Part shown: one piece after another, positions 17,533-25,647 of the stretch
Layout: every line of letters starts with the position of its first letter
Position numbering within the stretch: position 1 is the first letter of the stretch
Assembly (NCBI GenBank): GCA_017458065.1
Contig: JAFTGD010000010.1
Span: 1-64,000, forward strand
From: Oscillospiraceae bacterium
GTDB lineage: Bacteria; Bacillota; Clostridia; Oscillospirales; Oscillospiraceae
Direction of reading: 5' to 3'
DNA: 64,000 bases
Position numbers and translations under genes: made by a program
The notes under the pieces: generated by a model
The model's database searches: none
Told to the model about the DNA's origin: nothing
What the model saw: only the letters and a program-made list of their open reading frames with translations

Positions 17533-18513
17533 TTAATCCACGTACACGTCTTTGTAGAATTCGGACTCGTCCGGATACTCGCAGCTTACAGCGTATTCCT
17601 TCGCGGCGGCGACCTTGGCGCGCGCGGCGGTCAGGATGCCGTCCAGCTCTTCCTGTGTAAACTCGATGCCCTCGGGGCACTGATCCTTGAAGAGCTTCAG
17701 CGGGTCGGTCCGATGGAAGATCTCCATGGTCTCTTCCTTCTTGCGGTAGAGTTCGGGGTCGCCGACAAAGTGGCCTTCAATGCGGTAGGTCTTGGCCTCG
17801 ATGAAGGTCGGGCCCTCGCCGCGGCGGGCTCTCTCGACGGCTTCCTTCGCAGCGGCATAGACTTCAAAGACGTTCTGGCCGTCGACGATGACGCCGGGCA
17901 TGTTGTAGCCGTGGGCGCGATCGGAGATGTTCTCCACAGCGGTGGTGGTGCGGTACGGGGTGGTGGAAGCCCAGCAGTTCATTTCGTTGACGAAGATGAG
18001 CGGCAGCTTCCAGGCCGCCGCAACGTTGGCCGCCTCGTGGAAGGTGCCGCGGTTGGAGGCGCCGTCGCCGAAGAAGACGACCGAGACGTTGTCGTTCTTC
18101 AGGATCATCTTGCTGGCCAGCGCCGCGCCGGTTGCCAGGTTATACCCGCCGCCGACAACGCCGTTCGCGCCCAGCATACCGACGGAGAAGTCCGCAATGT
18201 GCATGCTGCCGCCCTTGCCCTTGCAGAGGCCGTCCTTCTTTCCGAAGATCTCGGCCATCATTCTATTGACATCCGCGCCCTTGGCGATGCAGTGGCCGTG
18301 GCCGCGGTGGGTGCTCTCGATGAAATCCGTCGTCCGCAGCGCGCCGCAGATGCCGGTTCCGATGGCTTCTTCACCGATATACAGGTGGACAAAGCCGGGG
18401 ATTTCGCCGTTGAGGAAGTCTTTCTTGACCGATTCCTCAAAGCAGCGGATGGTGCACATGGTTTCGTAGAACTTTCTTGCTTGCTCTTTTGTTACTTCAG
18501 GCAATGTTCTCAC
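17533..18513 (-). CDS. acoA: E1 alpha subunit of TPP-dependent acetoin/2-oxo-acid dehydrogenase
   Basis: This 326-residue TPP enzyme subunit has the binding motif GDGASNRGTFHEAAN...N (about residues 148-178). It also has the THRGHGHCIAKGADV and KGKGGSMHIADFSVGMLGANG blocks that are particularly characteristic of acetoin dehydrogenase AcoA. It would decarboxylate or cleave the substrate to a TPP-bound acyl group passed to lipoamide. The start shown is a GTG at 18513 with a short-spaced AAAGGT; a TTG at 18504 is an alternative. Whether acetoin, another diketone precursor or a 2-oxo acid is the substrate is inference. Confidence 0.88.
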   Translation of the reverse strand: MRTLPEVTKEQARKFYETMCTIRCFEESVKKDFLNGEIPGFVHLYIGEEAIGTGICGALRTTDFIESTHRGHGHCIAKGADVNRMMAEIFGKKDGLCKGKGGSMHIADFSVGMLGANGVVGGGYNLATGAALASKMILKNDNVSVVFFGDGASNRGTFHEAANVAAAWKLPLIFVNEMNCWASTTPYRTTTAVENISDRAHGYNMPGVIVDGQNVFEVYAAAKEAVERARRGEGPTFIEAKTYRIEGHFVGDPELYRKKEETMEIFHRTDPLKLFKDQCPEGIEFTQEELDGILTAARAKVAAAKEYAVSCEYPDESEFYKDVYVD

Positions 18514-18527
18514 ACCTTTCTGATAAT

Positions 18528-19004
18528 TTAAATTTGACGCGGGGAGAGGAGGTACACGTCCATGTCCTCGTTATACTCCCGCAGCATGGATATCCCTTCT
18601 ATTTCACCGAGGACAATGTCCGCGGTCATGAGGACCTCTGTTCCTTCCACAAGGTGTCCTCCGTATGCTTTTCCGTTTTTGTCGCTCATGCTGATATGGA
18701 TGTGGAGGTTGATGCTGCCCTCCGCATCGCTGCAGATCACGCCGCCCGCACCGGTGAGCTCGATGGTCTCATCCAGCGCCAGGATCCTTCCGTAGCCGTA
18801 TCCGCATTTTTTCTCCGGCAGCGCTTCCACGTCGCAGAAGCGCACGCGCTTCAGGCTGCCAATGGCACTGATCACCACGCCGTTATGGATCTGATACCGC
18901 TCGCAGGCTTTCTGGATTCCCTCCAGCAGGTCGGTCCCGGGCGCGAGGCGTATCACAACAACGCGTCCGAGTCTCCCTTCCGCCGCATTCAACTGTTCAC
19001 TCAT
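18528..19004 (-). CDS. PPC/DUF296 domain protein
   Basis: This protein of about 158 residues matches the PPC (plant and prokaryote conserved, DUF296) fold: RLAPGTDLLEGIQKACE, VVISAIGSLKRV, a short G-rich strand, then HIHIS and GGHL, which form a possible metal or ligand site. Bacterial members are trimeric and of unclear function, often annotated as DNA-binding by analogy with plant AT-hook proteins. The start at 19004 follows AGGAGA; the longer frame to 19091 would run through the operator and a hairpin. It is the first gene after the second TTGGTCCTACCAA site, directly before E1 alpha, so it may be a small-molecule-binding or enzymatic partner of the pathway. Confidence 0.82.
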   Translation of the reverse strand: MSEQLNAAEGRLGRVVVIRLAPGTDLLEGIQKACERYQIHNGVVISAIGSLKRVRFCDVEALPEKKCGYGYGRILALDETIELTGAGGVICSDAEGSINLHIHISMSDKNGKAYGGHLVEGTEVLMTADIVLGEIEGISMLREYNEDMDVYLLSPRQI

Positions 19005-19030
19005 GGCAGTTCTCCTGATCATCTGGTCTG

Positions 19031-19043
19031 TTGGTCCTACCAA
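19031..19043. promoter_or_regulatory. FadR/PdhR-type operator palindrome upstream of the PPC-aco unit
   Basis: TTGGT-CCT-ACCAA is a perfect palindrome and fits the TGGTnnnACCA consensus of FadR-subfamily GntR repressors (for example PdhR, ATTGGTnnnACCAAT). It lies 27-39 bp before the PPC start codon. The same 13 bp occurs at 22112-22124. Confidence 0.75.
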
Positions 19044-19054
19044 AGCGTCTGGGA

Positions 19055-19088
19055 AATATGCCCTGCAGAGGAATCCGCAGGGCATATT
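19055..19088 (-). terminator. Strong hairpin after dctP
   Basis: Arms of 12 bp (19055-19066 and 19077-19088) pair perfectly around a 10-nt loop, just after the dctP stop. Only a short TT follows on the minus strand. It could partly terminate or protect the abundant solute-binding-protein mRNA. Confidence 0.6.
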
Positions 19089-19109
19089 CATGGCTTAATC
19101 GCTCACCAA

Positions 19110-20153
19110 TCAGTCGGCAGTGAAGACGCTGATGAGTTCGCTCATCTGATCCTCGGTGAAGCCGTAATCTTTCACGCAGGTGGCTGCCCACTCGTCGGCG
19201 ACGTTCGCGGAAGCATCCTGGAACTCCTTGACCTGCTCATCGGTGAGGTAGGTGAAGGTCACGCCTTCGCTGGTCCACTTGTCGATGACCTGCTGGTCAC
19301 CCTCACGCTCGAGCTGGCGCTGCTGGGCTGCGGCCCATGCACCGGCCTCGTCAACGAGAGCCTGGAGCTCGGGAGACAGGGAGTCATACAGATCCTGGTT
19401 CATGCAGAAGAAGATGCAGTCATAAACACCGGTCCAGTAGGTGCAGTACTTGTTGACGTCGCTGATGGAGCCGCCGTCTGCGGTGGGCAGGGGGTTCTCC
19501 TGGCCGTCATAGGTGCCCTGCTGCAGAGCAGTGTAGACTTCGGACCAGTTGGCGATCTGCCAGTTGGCACCCCAGTCGCCGTAGGCATAGGTCAGGACGG
19601 CGGTGTTCGGGATGCGGATCTTCATGCCGGCCATATCGGCGGGGCTGGCGATCTCTTTCTTGCTGTTGGTGACATGACGGAAGCCGTTTTCGGCAACACC
19701 CAGGAGGTGCAGGCCGAGGTTCTCAACGATGGGGGCGAGGGCTTCATAGCCGGCGCCGTCGACACCCAGAAGCGCGTCGACATCATCAGTGGACTCGAAG
19801 ATGAACGGCAGAGAGACAACATTCAGTCTCTGGTCAAAGCCGGACATGATCAGGTTGGAGTGTGCGCAGAGGTCGGTGGAGCCGTCCATAACGGCCTGGA
19901 TGCCTTCCTGCTGGTTGCCGGAGGTCAGGGCGTCGGAGGCATAGACGGTGACGTTGATCTTACCGTCGGTGCGGTCGGACAGATACTGGCCGAACTGACG
20001 GCCCATGTCTGCCCAGCAGGTGTTGTCCGATGCGGAGCAGGCGAAGGACCACTCCATCGGCTTGTCGACTGCAACGACATCATCGGCAAAGGCAGTGCTG
20101 CCCAGAGCGATGACCATCACGAGTGCGAGGACGATTGCTAAGAACTTTTTCAT
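19110..20153 (-). CDS. dctP: TRAP transporter substrate-binding protein (DctP family)
   Basis: This 347-residue exported protein has a clear signal peptide (MKKFLAIVLALVMVIALGST, cleavage near AFA-DD). The DctP fold includes the conserved Arg in MKIRIPNTAV that binds the carboxylate of TRAP ligands, so the substrate is probably an organic acid. It delivers the ligand to the DctQM membrane subunits encoded upstream. The gene order Q-M-P is less common than P-Q-M. A strong hairpin follows it and separates it from the enzyme genes. Confidence 0.92.
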   Translation of the reverse strand: MKKFLAIVLALVMVIALGSTAFADDVVAVDKPMEWSFACSASDNTCWADMGRQFGQYLSDRTDGKINVTVYASDALTSGNQQEGIQAVMDGSTDLCAHSNLIMSGFDQRLNVVSLPFIFESTDDVDALLGVDGAGYEALAPIVENLGLHLLGVAENGFRHVTNSKKEIASPADMAGMKIRIPNTAVLTYAYGDWGANWQIANWSEVYTALQQGTYDGQENPLPTADGGSISDVNKYCTYWTGVYDCIFFCMNQDLYDSLSPELQALVDEAGAWAAAQQRQLEREGDQQVIDKWTSEGVTFTYLTDEQVKEFQDASANVADEWAATCVKDYGFTEDQMSELISVFTAD

Positions 20154-20226
20154 GATTTTCCTCCTGTAATTTTTATATCTGAATCACACGGCGTGTGAAA
20201 TCAGCAGATTGAGTACCTGTCCCGTG

Positions 20227-21531
20227 TTATCTGACCAGAACCATGCTGAACCAAGGGACATAGGTGATAAGCAGCAGCGCAACGACGCAGGACAGGATCA
20301 TCGGCCATACCGCGCTGGACATACTGGCGATGGTGACGCGCGTCTTGTCCTTCAGGTCGTTCATCTTGGCTGCAAGACCGATGGCGACAAAGAGGTTGAC
20401 GCCGACCGGCGGCGTAACCTGGCCGATGGCAAGGTTCACCGTCGCAATGATGCCGAAGTGCACCAGGTTGATCCCCAGCTGCTGGGCGACAGGCGCCATG
20501 ATCGGGATAAAGATGTACATGGCGGAGTTTGCGTCCACAAAGCAGCCCGCGATCAGGAAGATAACATTGACAATGATCAGGAACACATACTTGTTGCCGG
20601 AAACGCGGAGCAGCAGATCCTGTGCCGCTTTCGAGATGCCGCAGCGCATGCAGACATAGGAGAATACCGCCGCGGTACCGATGATGAGCATGATGGAGCC
20701 TGTGGTCTTGCCGGAATCCACCATGATCTTGACAAAGTTCTTGAGCTTGATCTCACGATAAATGAAGATACCGACAATCAGCGCATAGACCACGGAAACT
20801 GCCGCCGCTTCCGTCGGGGTGAAGATGCCGCCGTAGATGCCGCCCAGGATAATCACCGGGACCAGGAAGCCCCACAGCGCCTGCAGGAAGGTCTTGCCGC
20901 GGTGGGCCCAGGAAGAGCGCTCGCGGCTTCTGGTGATGCCGCGCTTTCTGACCTCGATCCAGACAATCACGATCAGGGCGAGGCCCATCATGATGCCGGG
21001 GATGATGCCGCCCATGAACATATCGCCGACCGAAACACCCGCGATGGAAGCATATACAACAAAGGCGATGGAGGGCGGTATGACGATGGCAATGGAGGAC
21101 GCCGCTGCCATCAGCGCCGATGCAAAGGGCGCCGTAAAGCCGCCGCTGTTCACCATGGCGGGGATCAGGATAATGCCCAGGGCTGCCACCGTCGCCGGGC
21201 CGGAGCCGGAGATGGCGCCGAAGAACATGGCCACAATGACGCAGACGATCGCGATACCGCCCTTCTGGTGGCCGACACAGTCGTCAATAAAAGCGACCAG
21301 ACGCTTGGAGATGCCGGCCTCGGCCATCACGTTGCCCGAGATGACGAAGAACGGGATTGCCAGCAGCAGGAACTTGGCCATGCCGTTATACACGTTGGTC
21401 GGGATGATGGAGAACTTCAGCTTCGGATCATACAGGATCGCGAGGATCGCCGAGAGACCGAGACTGCCCGCGATGGGGACATTGAGCAGAAGCAGCACAA
21501 AGAAGCTTCCGAACAGGATCAGGTTAATCAT
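20227..21531 (-). CDS. dctM: TRAP transporter large permease (DctM family)
   Basis: This 434-residue, roughly 12-helix permease has typical DctM blocks: LAIPFFVISGNVMAEAGI, ISGSGPATVAALG, IPPSIAFVVYASIAGVSVGDMFMGGIIPG and the C-terminal GQVTPPVGVNLFVA. It forms the ion-driven translocation channel with DctQ. Its ATG overlaps the DctQ stop by four bases. Between it and dctP is a 73-bp gap with a short inverted repeat (TCACACGGCGTGTGA near 20186-20200). Confidence 0.93.
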   Translation of the reverse strand: MINLILFGSFFVLLLLNVPIAGSLGLSAILAILYDPKLKFSIIPTNVYNGMAKFLLLAIPFFVISGNVMAEAGISKRLVAFIDDCVGHQKGGIAIVCVIVAMFFGAISGSGPATVAALGIILIPAMVNSGGFTAPFASALMAAASSIAIVIPPSIAFVVYASIAGVSVGDMFMGGIIPGIMMGLALIVIVWIEVRKRGITRSRERSSWAHRGKTFLQALWGFLVPVIILGGIYGGIFTPTEAAAVSVVYALIVGIFIYREIKLKNFVKIMVDSGKTTGSIMLIIGTAAVFSYVCMRCGISKAAQDLLLRVSGNKYVFLIIVNVIFLIAGCFVDANSAMYIFIPIMAPVAQQLGINLVHFGIIATVNLAIGQVTPPVGVNLFVAIGLAAKMNDLKDKTRVTIASMSSAVWPMILSCVVALLLITYVPWFSMVLVR

Positions 21532-22046
21532 TCTGCCGCCTCCTCATTCAGTGCCTTCATGTCGGCGGTCTGTTCTGACAGGATGTCGATCAGATGCTCA
21601 ATCGTGTGCAGGATCAGCAGAATGCCGCCAAGAGGCAGCGCCGCCATGAACCACCCTTCCGGAATCAGCAGAGACGCGGTCAGCTTATGCTGCTGCAGGA
21701 GCTGGGCCGTTTTCTCCCAGCCGGTATACACGATCACCGCGTAAAAAGCAATGCTGAAGATGGTGAAAATCCACGCCAGGATCTTCTTGCCTTTCTTGCC
21801 GACCGAATCATACACCAGCGACAGGCTGATAAGGCTGCCTTCACGTGCGCACAGCGCACAGCCGCACATGATCATCAGGACAAAGATATTCACGGTGAGC
21901 TCTTCCGTGTATGCCAGCTGTCCGTTGGAGAGATAACGCACACAGACATTGGCAAACGCAATCACCGTGATCACGATACCGATGATGACCTGAATGGCTG
22001 ATTCGACATATCCGAGGATATCCATGATCTTCTTATATGCCTTCAT
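21528..22046 (-). CDS. dctQ: TRAP transporter small permease (DctQ family)
   Basis: This protein of about 172 residues has four membrane helices. The DctQ signature is seen in VIAFANVCVRYLSNGQLAYTEEL and the FTIFSIAFYAVIVYTGW region. The ATG at 22046 is chosen over the frame start at 22166 because it is preceded by GAAGGGAA. The extra 40 residues would also be translated from the operator region and do not look like a DctQ N-terminus. It is the first gene of the TRAP unit, 65 bp downstream of the palindromic operator. Confidence 0.88.
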   Translation of the reverse strand: MKAYKKIMDILGYVESAIQVIIGIVITVIAFANVCVRYLSNGQLAYTEELTVNIFVLMIMCGCALCAREGSLISLSLVYDSVGKKGKKILAWIFTIFSIAFYAVIVYTGWEKTAQLLQQHKLTASLLIPEGWFMAALPLGGILLILHTIEHLIDILSEQTADMKALNEEAAE

Positions 22047-22110
22047 TCCATCATTCCCTTCCGGAGCATCCTCCCGGATCCGAAACCAGACCCCGATGCT
22101 CAAATGGTAT

Positions 22111-22125
22111 GTTGGTCCTACCAAC
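22111..22125. promoter_or_regulatory. FadR/PdhR-type operator palindrome upstream of dctQ
   Basis: GTTGGT-CCT-ACCAAC is a perfect 15-bp palindrome. It shares 13 identical bases with the site at 19031-19043. Its position in the dctQ leader/promoter region and the GntR/FadR-family gene nearby suggest control of TRAP uptake by that regulator. Confidence 0.78.
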
Positions 22126-22281
22126 TTGGATGTGCTTATTTTACAACTTTCATCCGGGTTCTTCAAGCATTATCCGTTCGGCAAAAAGGCGAAAAATGAG
22201 GTCCATTTTTGTGAAAATGCAACAAAAATCATGTGATTTATTTGTCATTCCGTTTCGTTTCTGTAAATTTCGACAATTCGC

Positions 22282-22310
22282 TTTACTTTCCGCCGGCTTC
22301 GTCTTATAAT
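22282..22310 (+). promoter_or_regulatory. Promoter placing transcription start at or next to the start codon
   Basis: TTTACT (22282-22287) and a perfect TATAAT (22305-22310) are 17 bp apart. Transcription would start near 22317-22318, where the ATG of the next gene lies, and there is no Shine-Dalgarno sequence. This implies a leaderless mRNA. Confidence 0.6.
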
Positions 22311-22317
22311 CGTGCGC

Positions 22318-23037
22318 ATGAAAAAACAGGCTCAAAACAACACATACAGGCTCACTCCCGATGTGGAGCGTGAAGCCAGCAGGTTCTTCGGCAAACATGT
22401 GACCGGCCCTAAGGCCGCCGTCACGCTGGTTTTCTCCCTGCTGACCGCAGCGGCGCCGATGCTGCTCGGCATGCGTCTCTGGAATCTGATCCCCGCCATT
22501 GTCGAGACAGGTCTGGTTGACCCCAGCGGGAAAGACGATTCTTTGCCTCGCGCCGTGCTGGTTTTCGGTCTCCCCGGTCTTATGTGCGTACTGACCCTGA
22601 TCTGTCACGGACAGCTCTGGCTGCATCAGAAGGCGGGCAAGATTCCGCCGACTCCGGTTCGGGTGTGCGGGCGCTGGTCCATCCCGGTGATCTCGGTGCT
22701 GCTCTGCTCCTACTGGATGATGAAGGCCGCCGGACAGGCGGTTGAGATGGCCTTCTTCCTTCCCTGCCTGCTTGCTCTCCTGCTGATCCTGCTGGGCGTG
22801 CACTTCTTCGACTGCAAGAGGGAATCCAGGGCGGCGTTTCATTTCCGCTCCATCGAGCACTGGGAAGCATCCTGGCGCAGAACTCATCGTCTCGCCGGCG
22901 TCTGCTGGATGCTGGCCGGCCTGCAGATCCTGGTGTTCTATTTTGCCATGGGCAGTCTCCCCTGGTATTCCTTCGCGCTTGCCCTCGTCCTGCTTCTTTC
23001 GGAGTTTCCCGCCGCGCACTATTATTCCCGATCATAG
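22318..23037 (+). CDS. SdpI-like multi-pass membrane protein
   Basis: This 239-residue protein (two residues longer if the GTG at 22312 is used) has about six hydrophobic helices. A segment near residue 185 (SIEHWEASWRRTHRLAGVCWMLAG) resembles the conserved 'W-R-x-T-H-R-x-A-G' element of the SdpI/YhfL immunity-type family. SdpI protects Bacillus from the SdpC toxin and also relays a signal. Here no toxin gene is adjacent, so the role is unknown. It is convergent with the GntR regulator and divergent from the TRAP operon, with an apparently leaderless promoter. Confidence 0.6.
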   Translation: MKKQAQNNTYRLTPDVEREASRFFGKHVTGPKAAVTLVFSLLTAAAPMLLGMRLWNLIPAIVETGLVDPSGKDDSLPRAVLVFGLPGLMCVLTLICHGQLWLHQKAGKIPPTPVRVCGRWSIPVISVLLCSYWMMKAAGQAVEMAFFLPCLLALLLILLGVHFFDCKRESRAAFHFRSIEHWEASWRRTHRLAGVCWMLAGLQILVFYFAMGSLPWYSFALALVLLLSEFPAAHYYSRS

Positions 23038-23084
23038 TCCGGCTCTTGCTCCGATCTGTCATCGGCTGACAAAAGAATTGATAT

Positions 23085-23134
23085 AAAAATACCTCTGTCC
23101 GGGTGATTTCATTCCTATGACAGAGGTTATTTTT
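23085..23134. terminator. Bidirectional terminator
   Basis: ACCTCTGTC (23091-23099) pairs with 23119-23127, flanked by A-rich and T-rich runs on both sides. It serves the convergent SdpI-like and GntR genes. Confidence 0.85.
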
Positions 23135-23136
23135 AT

Positions 23137-23820
23137 TTATCTCTCGGCGCCCTCGTAATTTTCAATGATTTTCAGGTGTCTGCCCATCTCATAGACTGCC
23201 AGCTCCTCATCCCGGGCCAGGACAGCCTCATAGATTCTGCGGTGCGCCTCCGCAGTCTTGCCGTGGTATTCTTCCAGTTCAAAAAAGCGCATGCGCAGCT
23301 CCAGAATCAGACTGTTGACAAAATTCAGGACCGTGGCAAAGATCGTATTGTGGCTGGCATAAGCCAGATTGACATGGAACTCCACGTCCGCCTCGTAGTC
23401 TGTGGCGTCCGCCTCCAGCCGTTCCACCGAGCTGCGCAGCTTCTGCAGATCCTCTTCCGTCGCACGGCGGCACGCCAGCCGCGCGATCTCCCTCTCGATG
23501 GTCCGGCGGAATTCCATAAAGTCTTCAAACGTGTCCTGGGAATAGGACAGCTCAATCAATGAGCGCGCCTTGCGGAAACGGTCCGCGTTCTTCACAAGGA
23601 TCTTTCTGTTGCCGCGGTTTTCCACAATGCCCATGAAGCTCATGATCGACAGACATTCCCGCAGCGAGTTGCGGGAAATGCCCAGCGCTTCCGCCAGATC
23701 GCGTTCCGGCGGCAGTTCCTCTCCCACTTTGATGGTCCCTTCCTCCATCGCTTTCAGGAGGCTGTCCATCACAAGCTCCGGAACCTTGGGTCCGTTGTTC
23801 TGGATTTTCTCAAACTGCAT
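23137..23820 (-). CDS. GntR family transcriptional regulator, FadR subfamily
   Basis: This 227-residue repressor-type protein has an N-terminal winged helix (PELVMDSLLKAMEEGTIKVGEELPPERDLAEALGISRNSLREC, about residues 14-57) and an all-helical FCD ligand domain with the metal/ligand residues D and H expected in this group. Members bind TGGTnnnACCA palindromes and respond to carboxylic acids or acyl-CoA. Two perfect sites of that type lie in the neighbouring TRAP/aco block, so it is the likely local regulator. It lies 48 bases after an SGNH hydrolase gene and is probably co-transcribed with it. Confidence 0.88.
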   Translation of the reverse strand: MQFEKIQNNGPKVPELVMDSLLKAMEEGTIKVGEELPPERDLAEALGISRNSLRECLSIMSFMGIVENRGNRKILVKNADRFRKARSLIELSYSQDTFEDFMEFRRTIEREIARLACRRATEEDLQKLRSSVERLEADATDYEADVEFHVNLAYASHNTIFATVLNFVNSLILELRMRFFELEEYHGKTAEAHRRIYEAVLARDEELAVYEMGRHLKIIENYEGAER

Positions 23821-23868
23821 TGCTGTTCACACTCCTTGCCGGGTTTCACAGACGTGCCGTCGTATTCT

Positions 23869-24480
23869 TCATGGATTCATGGTCTCCCGGTCCATCACCG
23901 CAAGCACCTTTGCCACCCGCTCCGCCATCACACGATGACCTTCCGGGTTGAGGTGCAGACCGTCCAGATAATACTCCGTCCGCGGCATGCCTGCCCGGTC
24001 TCTGAAATCCCTTCGGAAGTCGATCATCCGCACGCCGAAGCTGCTGCAGAAGCGCTCCAGCCATTCATAATAACGGGCGATCTCCTCCGCAGCCTCCGGG
24101 AAGTCCACCAGGTCGGACCACATGGACGGGTAAGCCCCCTTTGCAATCCCCGGGCCGACGGCGATCAGCGGCATCTCGCCTTCCGCAAAGAGCTGGTGGG
24201 CCATCGCGGCCATGTTCTCCCTGGCGCCGGTACTGCTGCCCGAGAAGAAGATATCATTGCAGCCCCCCATCAGGAGAAAGCACCGTTCATCCCGGCTGCC
24301 GGTCTCTTCCCGCAGGGTCTCGCGCATCCGCGCCAGCATCCCGCCGGTGGTATCGCCGCAGACGCCGCAGTTAACCAGCGTCCAGCCGCTCATCTCAGCC
24401 GCGAGCTCTGTCCAGCACTGGGACCTGCGCACTCCGTAGCCGTAGGTCAGGCTGTCCCCGATGCAGATCATTTTCCCCAT
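23869..24480 (-). CDS. SGNH/GDSL-family hydrolase
   Basis: This protein of about 203 residues has the four SGNH blocks. Block I is ICIGDSLTYGYG with the nucleophile Ser, block II a Gly in NCGVCGDTTG, block III GGCND, and block V DGLHLN with Asp and His of the triad. It is probably a cytoplasmic esterase or lipase-like enzyme, with no signal peptide. The ATG at 24480 follows GGAGAGG and puts block I near residue 5, as usual; a TTG at 24549 would add 23 residues. It precedes the FadR-type regulator gene, and a degenerate operator lies upstream near 24579-24591. Confidence 0.82.
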   Translation of the reverse strand: MGKMICIGDSLTYGYGVRRSQCWTELAAEMSGWTLVNCGVCGDTTGGMLARMRETLREETGSRDERCFLLMGGCNDIFFSGSSTGARENMAAMAHQLFAEGEMPLIAVGPGIAKGAYPSMWSDLVDFPEAAEEIARYYEWLERFCSSFGVRMIDFRRDFRDRAGMPRTEYYLDGLHLNPEGHRVMAERVAKVLAVMDRETMNP

Positions 24481-24600
24481 GCCGCTTTTCCTCTCCGCGG
24501 GAAGCTCGTCTCCCGCAAGGTTTTTTATCCTGATTTCAACCGGCTTCAATTATAGCCAATTCTTTCCGCTTTGGCAAGACCGTCCTACCAAAATACTTCC

Positions 24601-25635
24601 TCAAAAGAACTGCTCCTGCACATATGCATCGAAGAGCGGGAGAGAAAAGGTCAGCTTCCCGCGTTCCGATGTATCGACAATTCCCTTCCGGATCAAGCGC
24701 TTCCGATACGGAGAGAATTCCTGCTGGGAAAACCCGGCTTTTTCCATCACCTCACGGATTTCCCCGGTTTCCGCCAGCGCCACACCTTTTGCCAATTCCC
24801 GGTCTTTGGCAGAGAGCTCCGACCAGATCTTGTCGTAGACAAAATCCTCCAGATACTGCCGGTAAGTTGGCAGGACGGTACGAAAGGACTCTCCGCTCTG
24901 CCAGGTCAGATAGCCGAGCGCCTGAAAAGCAAAGGGATATCCTTTTGTCATTCCGGCCATCTCCGCCGCCTCGCCCCTCTCCAGATGAAAGAGGCTCCGG
25001 TATCTTGACGCAATGGCGTTCAGATTCAGGGAAGGCAGCATGATCTTAGGCGCCCGGTAGAGGAAAGTCAGGCTCTTCTCATTTTGAAGATCTTCGATGT
25101 TTTCATAGAGGCCTGTCATAAGCAGAAAAACAGGCAGCTCCTGACGAATGAAGATCTGGAAGGCGGAAACAAAAATACGCATACTCTCGGTGTTTGTGAC
25201 TTCATCAATGGCCACGAGCACGCGTTTCTCTCTCTTCTTCAGGCTTTCAAGCATACGTCCAACAGTTGTTTCCAGATCGGCAACCGAGGCGCTTTCGCCC
25301 AGTTCCACCCCGACCCCCAGGAAAGACAGCGTGATTTTTGCTTTCTTGAAGATATCTGCGCACACTTCATTTCGTGCCAGTTTGGTTGCCAGCCCCTGCA
25401 GCAGGTCAGACGCCGGGTTCAGCTCAACAACAATCCAGTCGTCCTCATTCCGCAGCCTGTTTGAGATATCGGTCAGCAGCACGGTTTTTCCCGAACCTCG
25501 TACGCCCGTGATGATATAGATCTGTTGGTTGATCGGTTCTGCCGTAAAGGCCTCTACAATTTCGGACGTCTGCACCGGACGGGCGATTTCCTCCAGCGGC
25601 TTTTTCCCAAAAGAGAGTGTAAACGGATTTCCCAT
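24601..25635 (-). CDS. Orphan AAA-type ATPase with C-terminal winged-helix-like region
   Basis: This 344-residue protein has a P-loop GVRGSGKT at residues 44-51 and a Walker B motif VLVAIDEV near residue 145. Its lid and C-terminal region (FSPYRKRLIRKGIVDTSERGKLTFSLPLFDAYV) reads like a winged helix ending in a beta hairpin. This layout matches the archaeal-type/STAND-like ATPase group, often found as single-gene mobile elements in bacteria. The start at 25635 follows AGGAGAAG. An unusual A/T-rich repeat array forms its upstream region. No partner gene is obvious; function is unknown. Confidence 0.75.
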   Translation of the reverse strand: MGNPFTLSFGKKPLEEIARPVQTSEIVEAFTAEPINQQIYIITGVRGSGKTVLLTDISNRLRNEDDWIVVELNPASDLLQGLATKLARNEVCADIFKKAKITLSFLGVGVELGESASVADLETTVGRMLESLKKREKRVLVAIDEVTNTESMRIFVSAFQIFIRQELPVFLLMTGLYENIEDLQNEKSLTFLYRAPKIMLPSLNLNAIASRYRSLFHLERGEAAEMAGMTKGYPFAFQALGYLTWQSGESFRTVLPTYRQYLEDFVYDKIWSELSAKDRELAKGVALAETGEIREVMEKAGFSQQEFSPYRKRLIRKGIVDTSERGKLTFSLPLFDAYVQEQFF

Positions 25636-25647
25636 GGCTTCTCCTCT

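Noticed and set aside
22046-22166. Longer N-terminus for dctQ
   Set aside because: It would place the operator inside the coding region, has no ribosome site and adds residues unlike a DctQ N-terminus.
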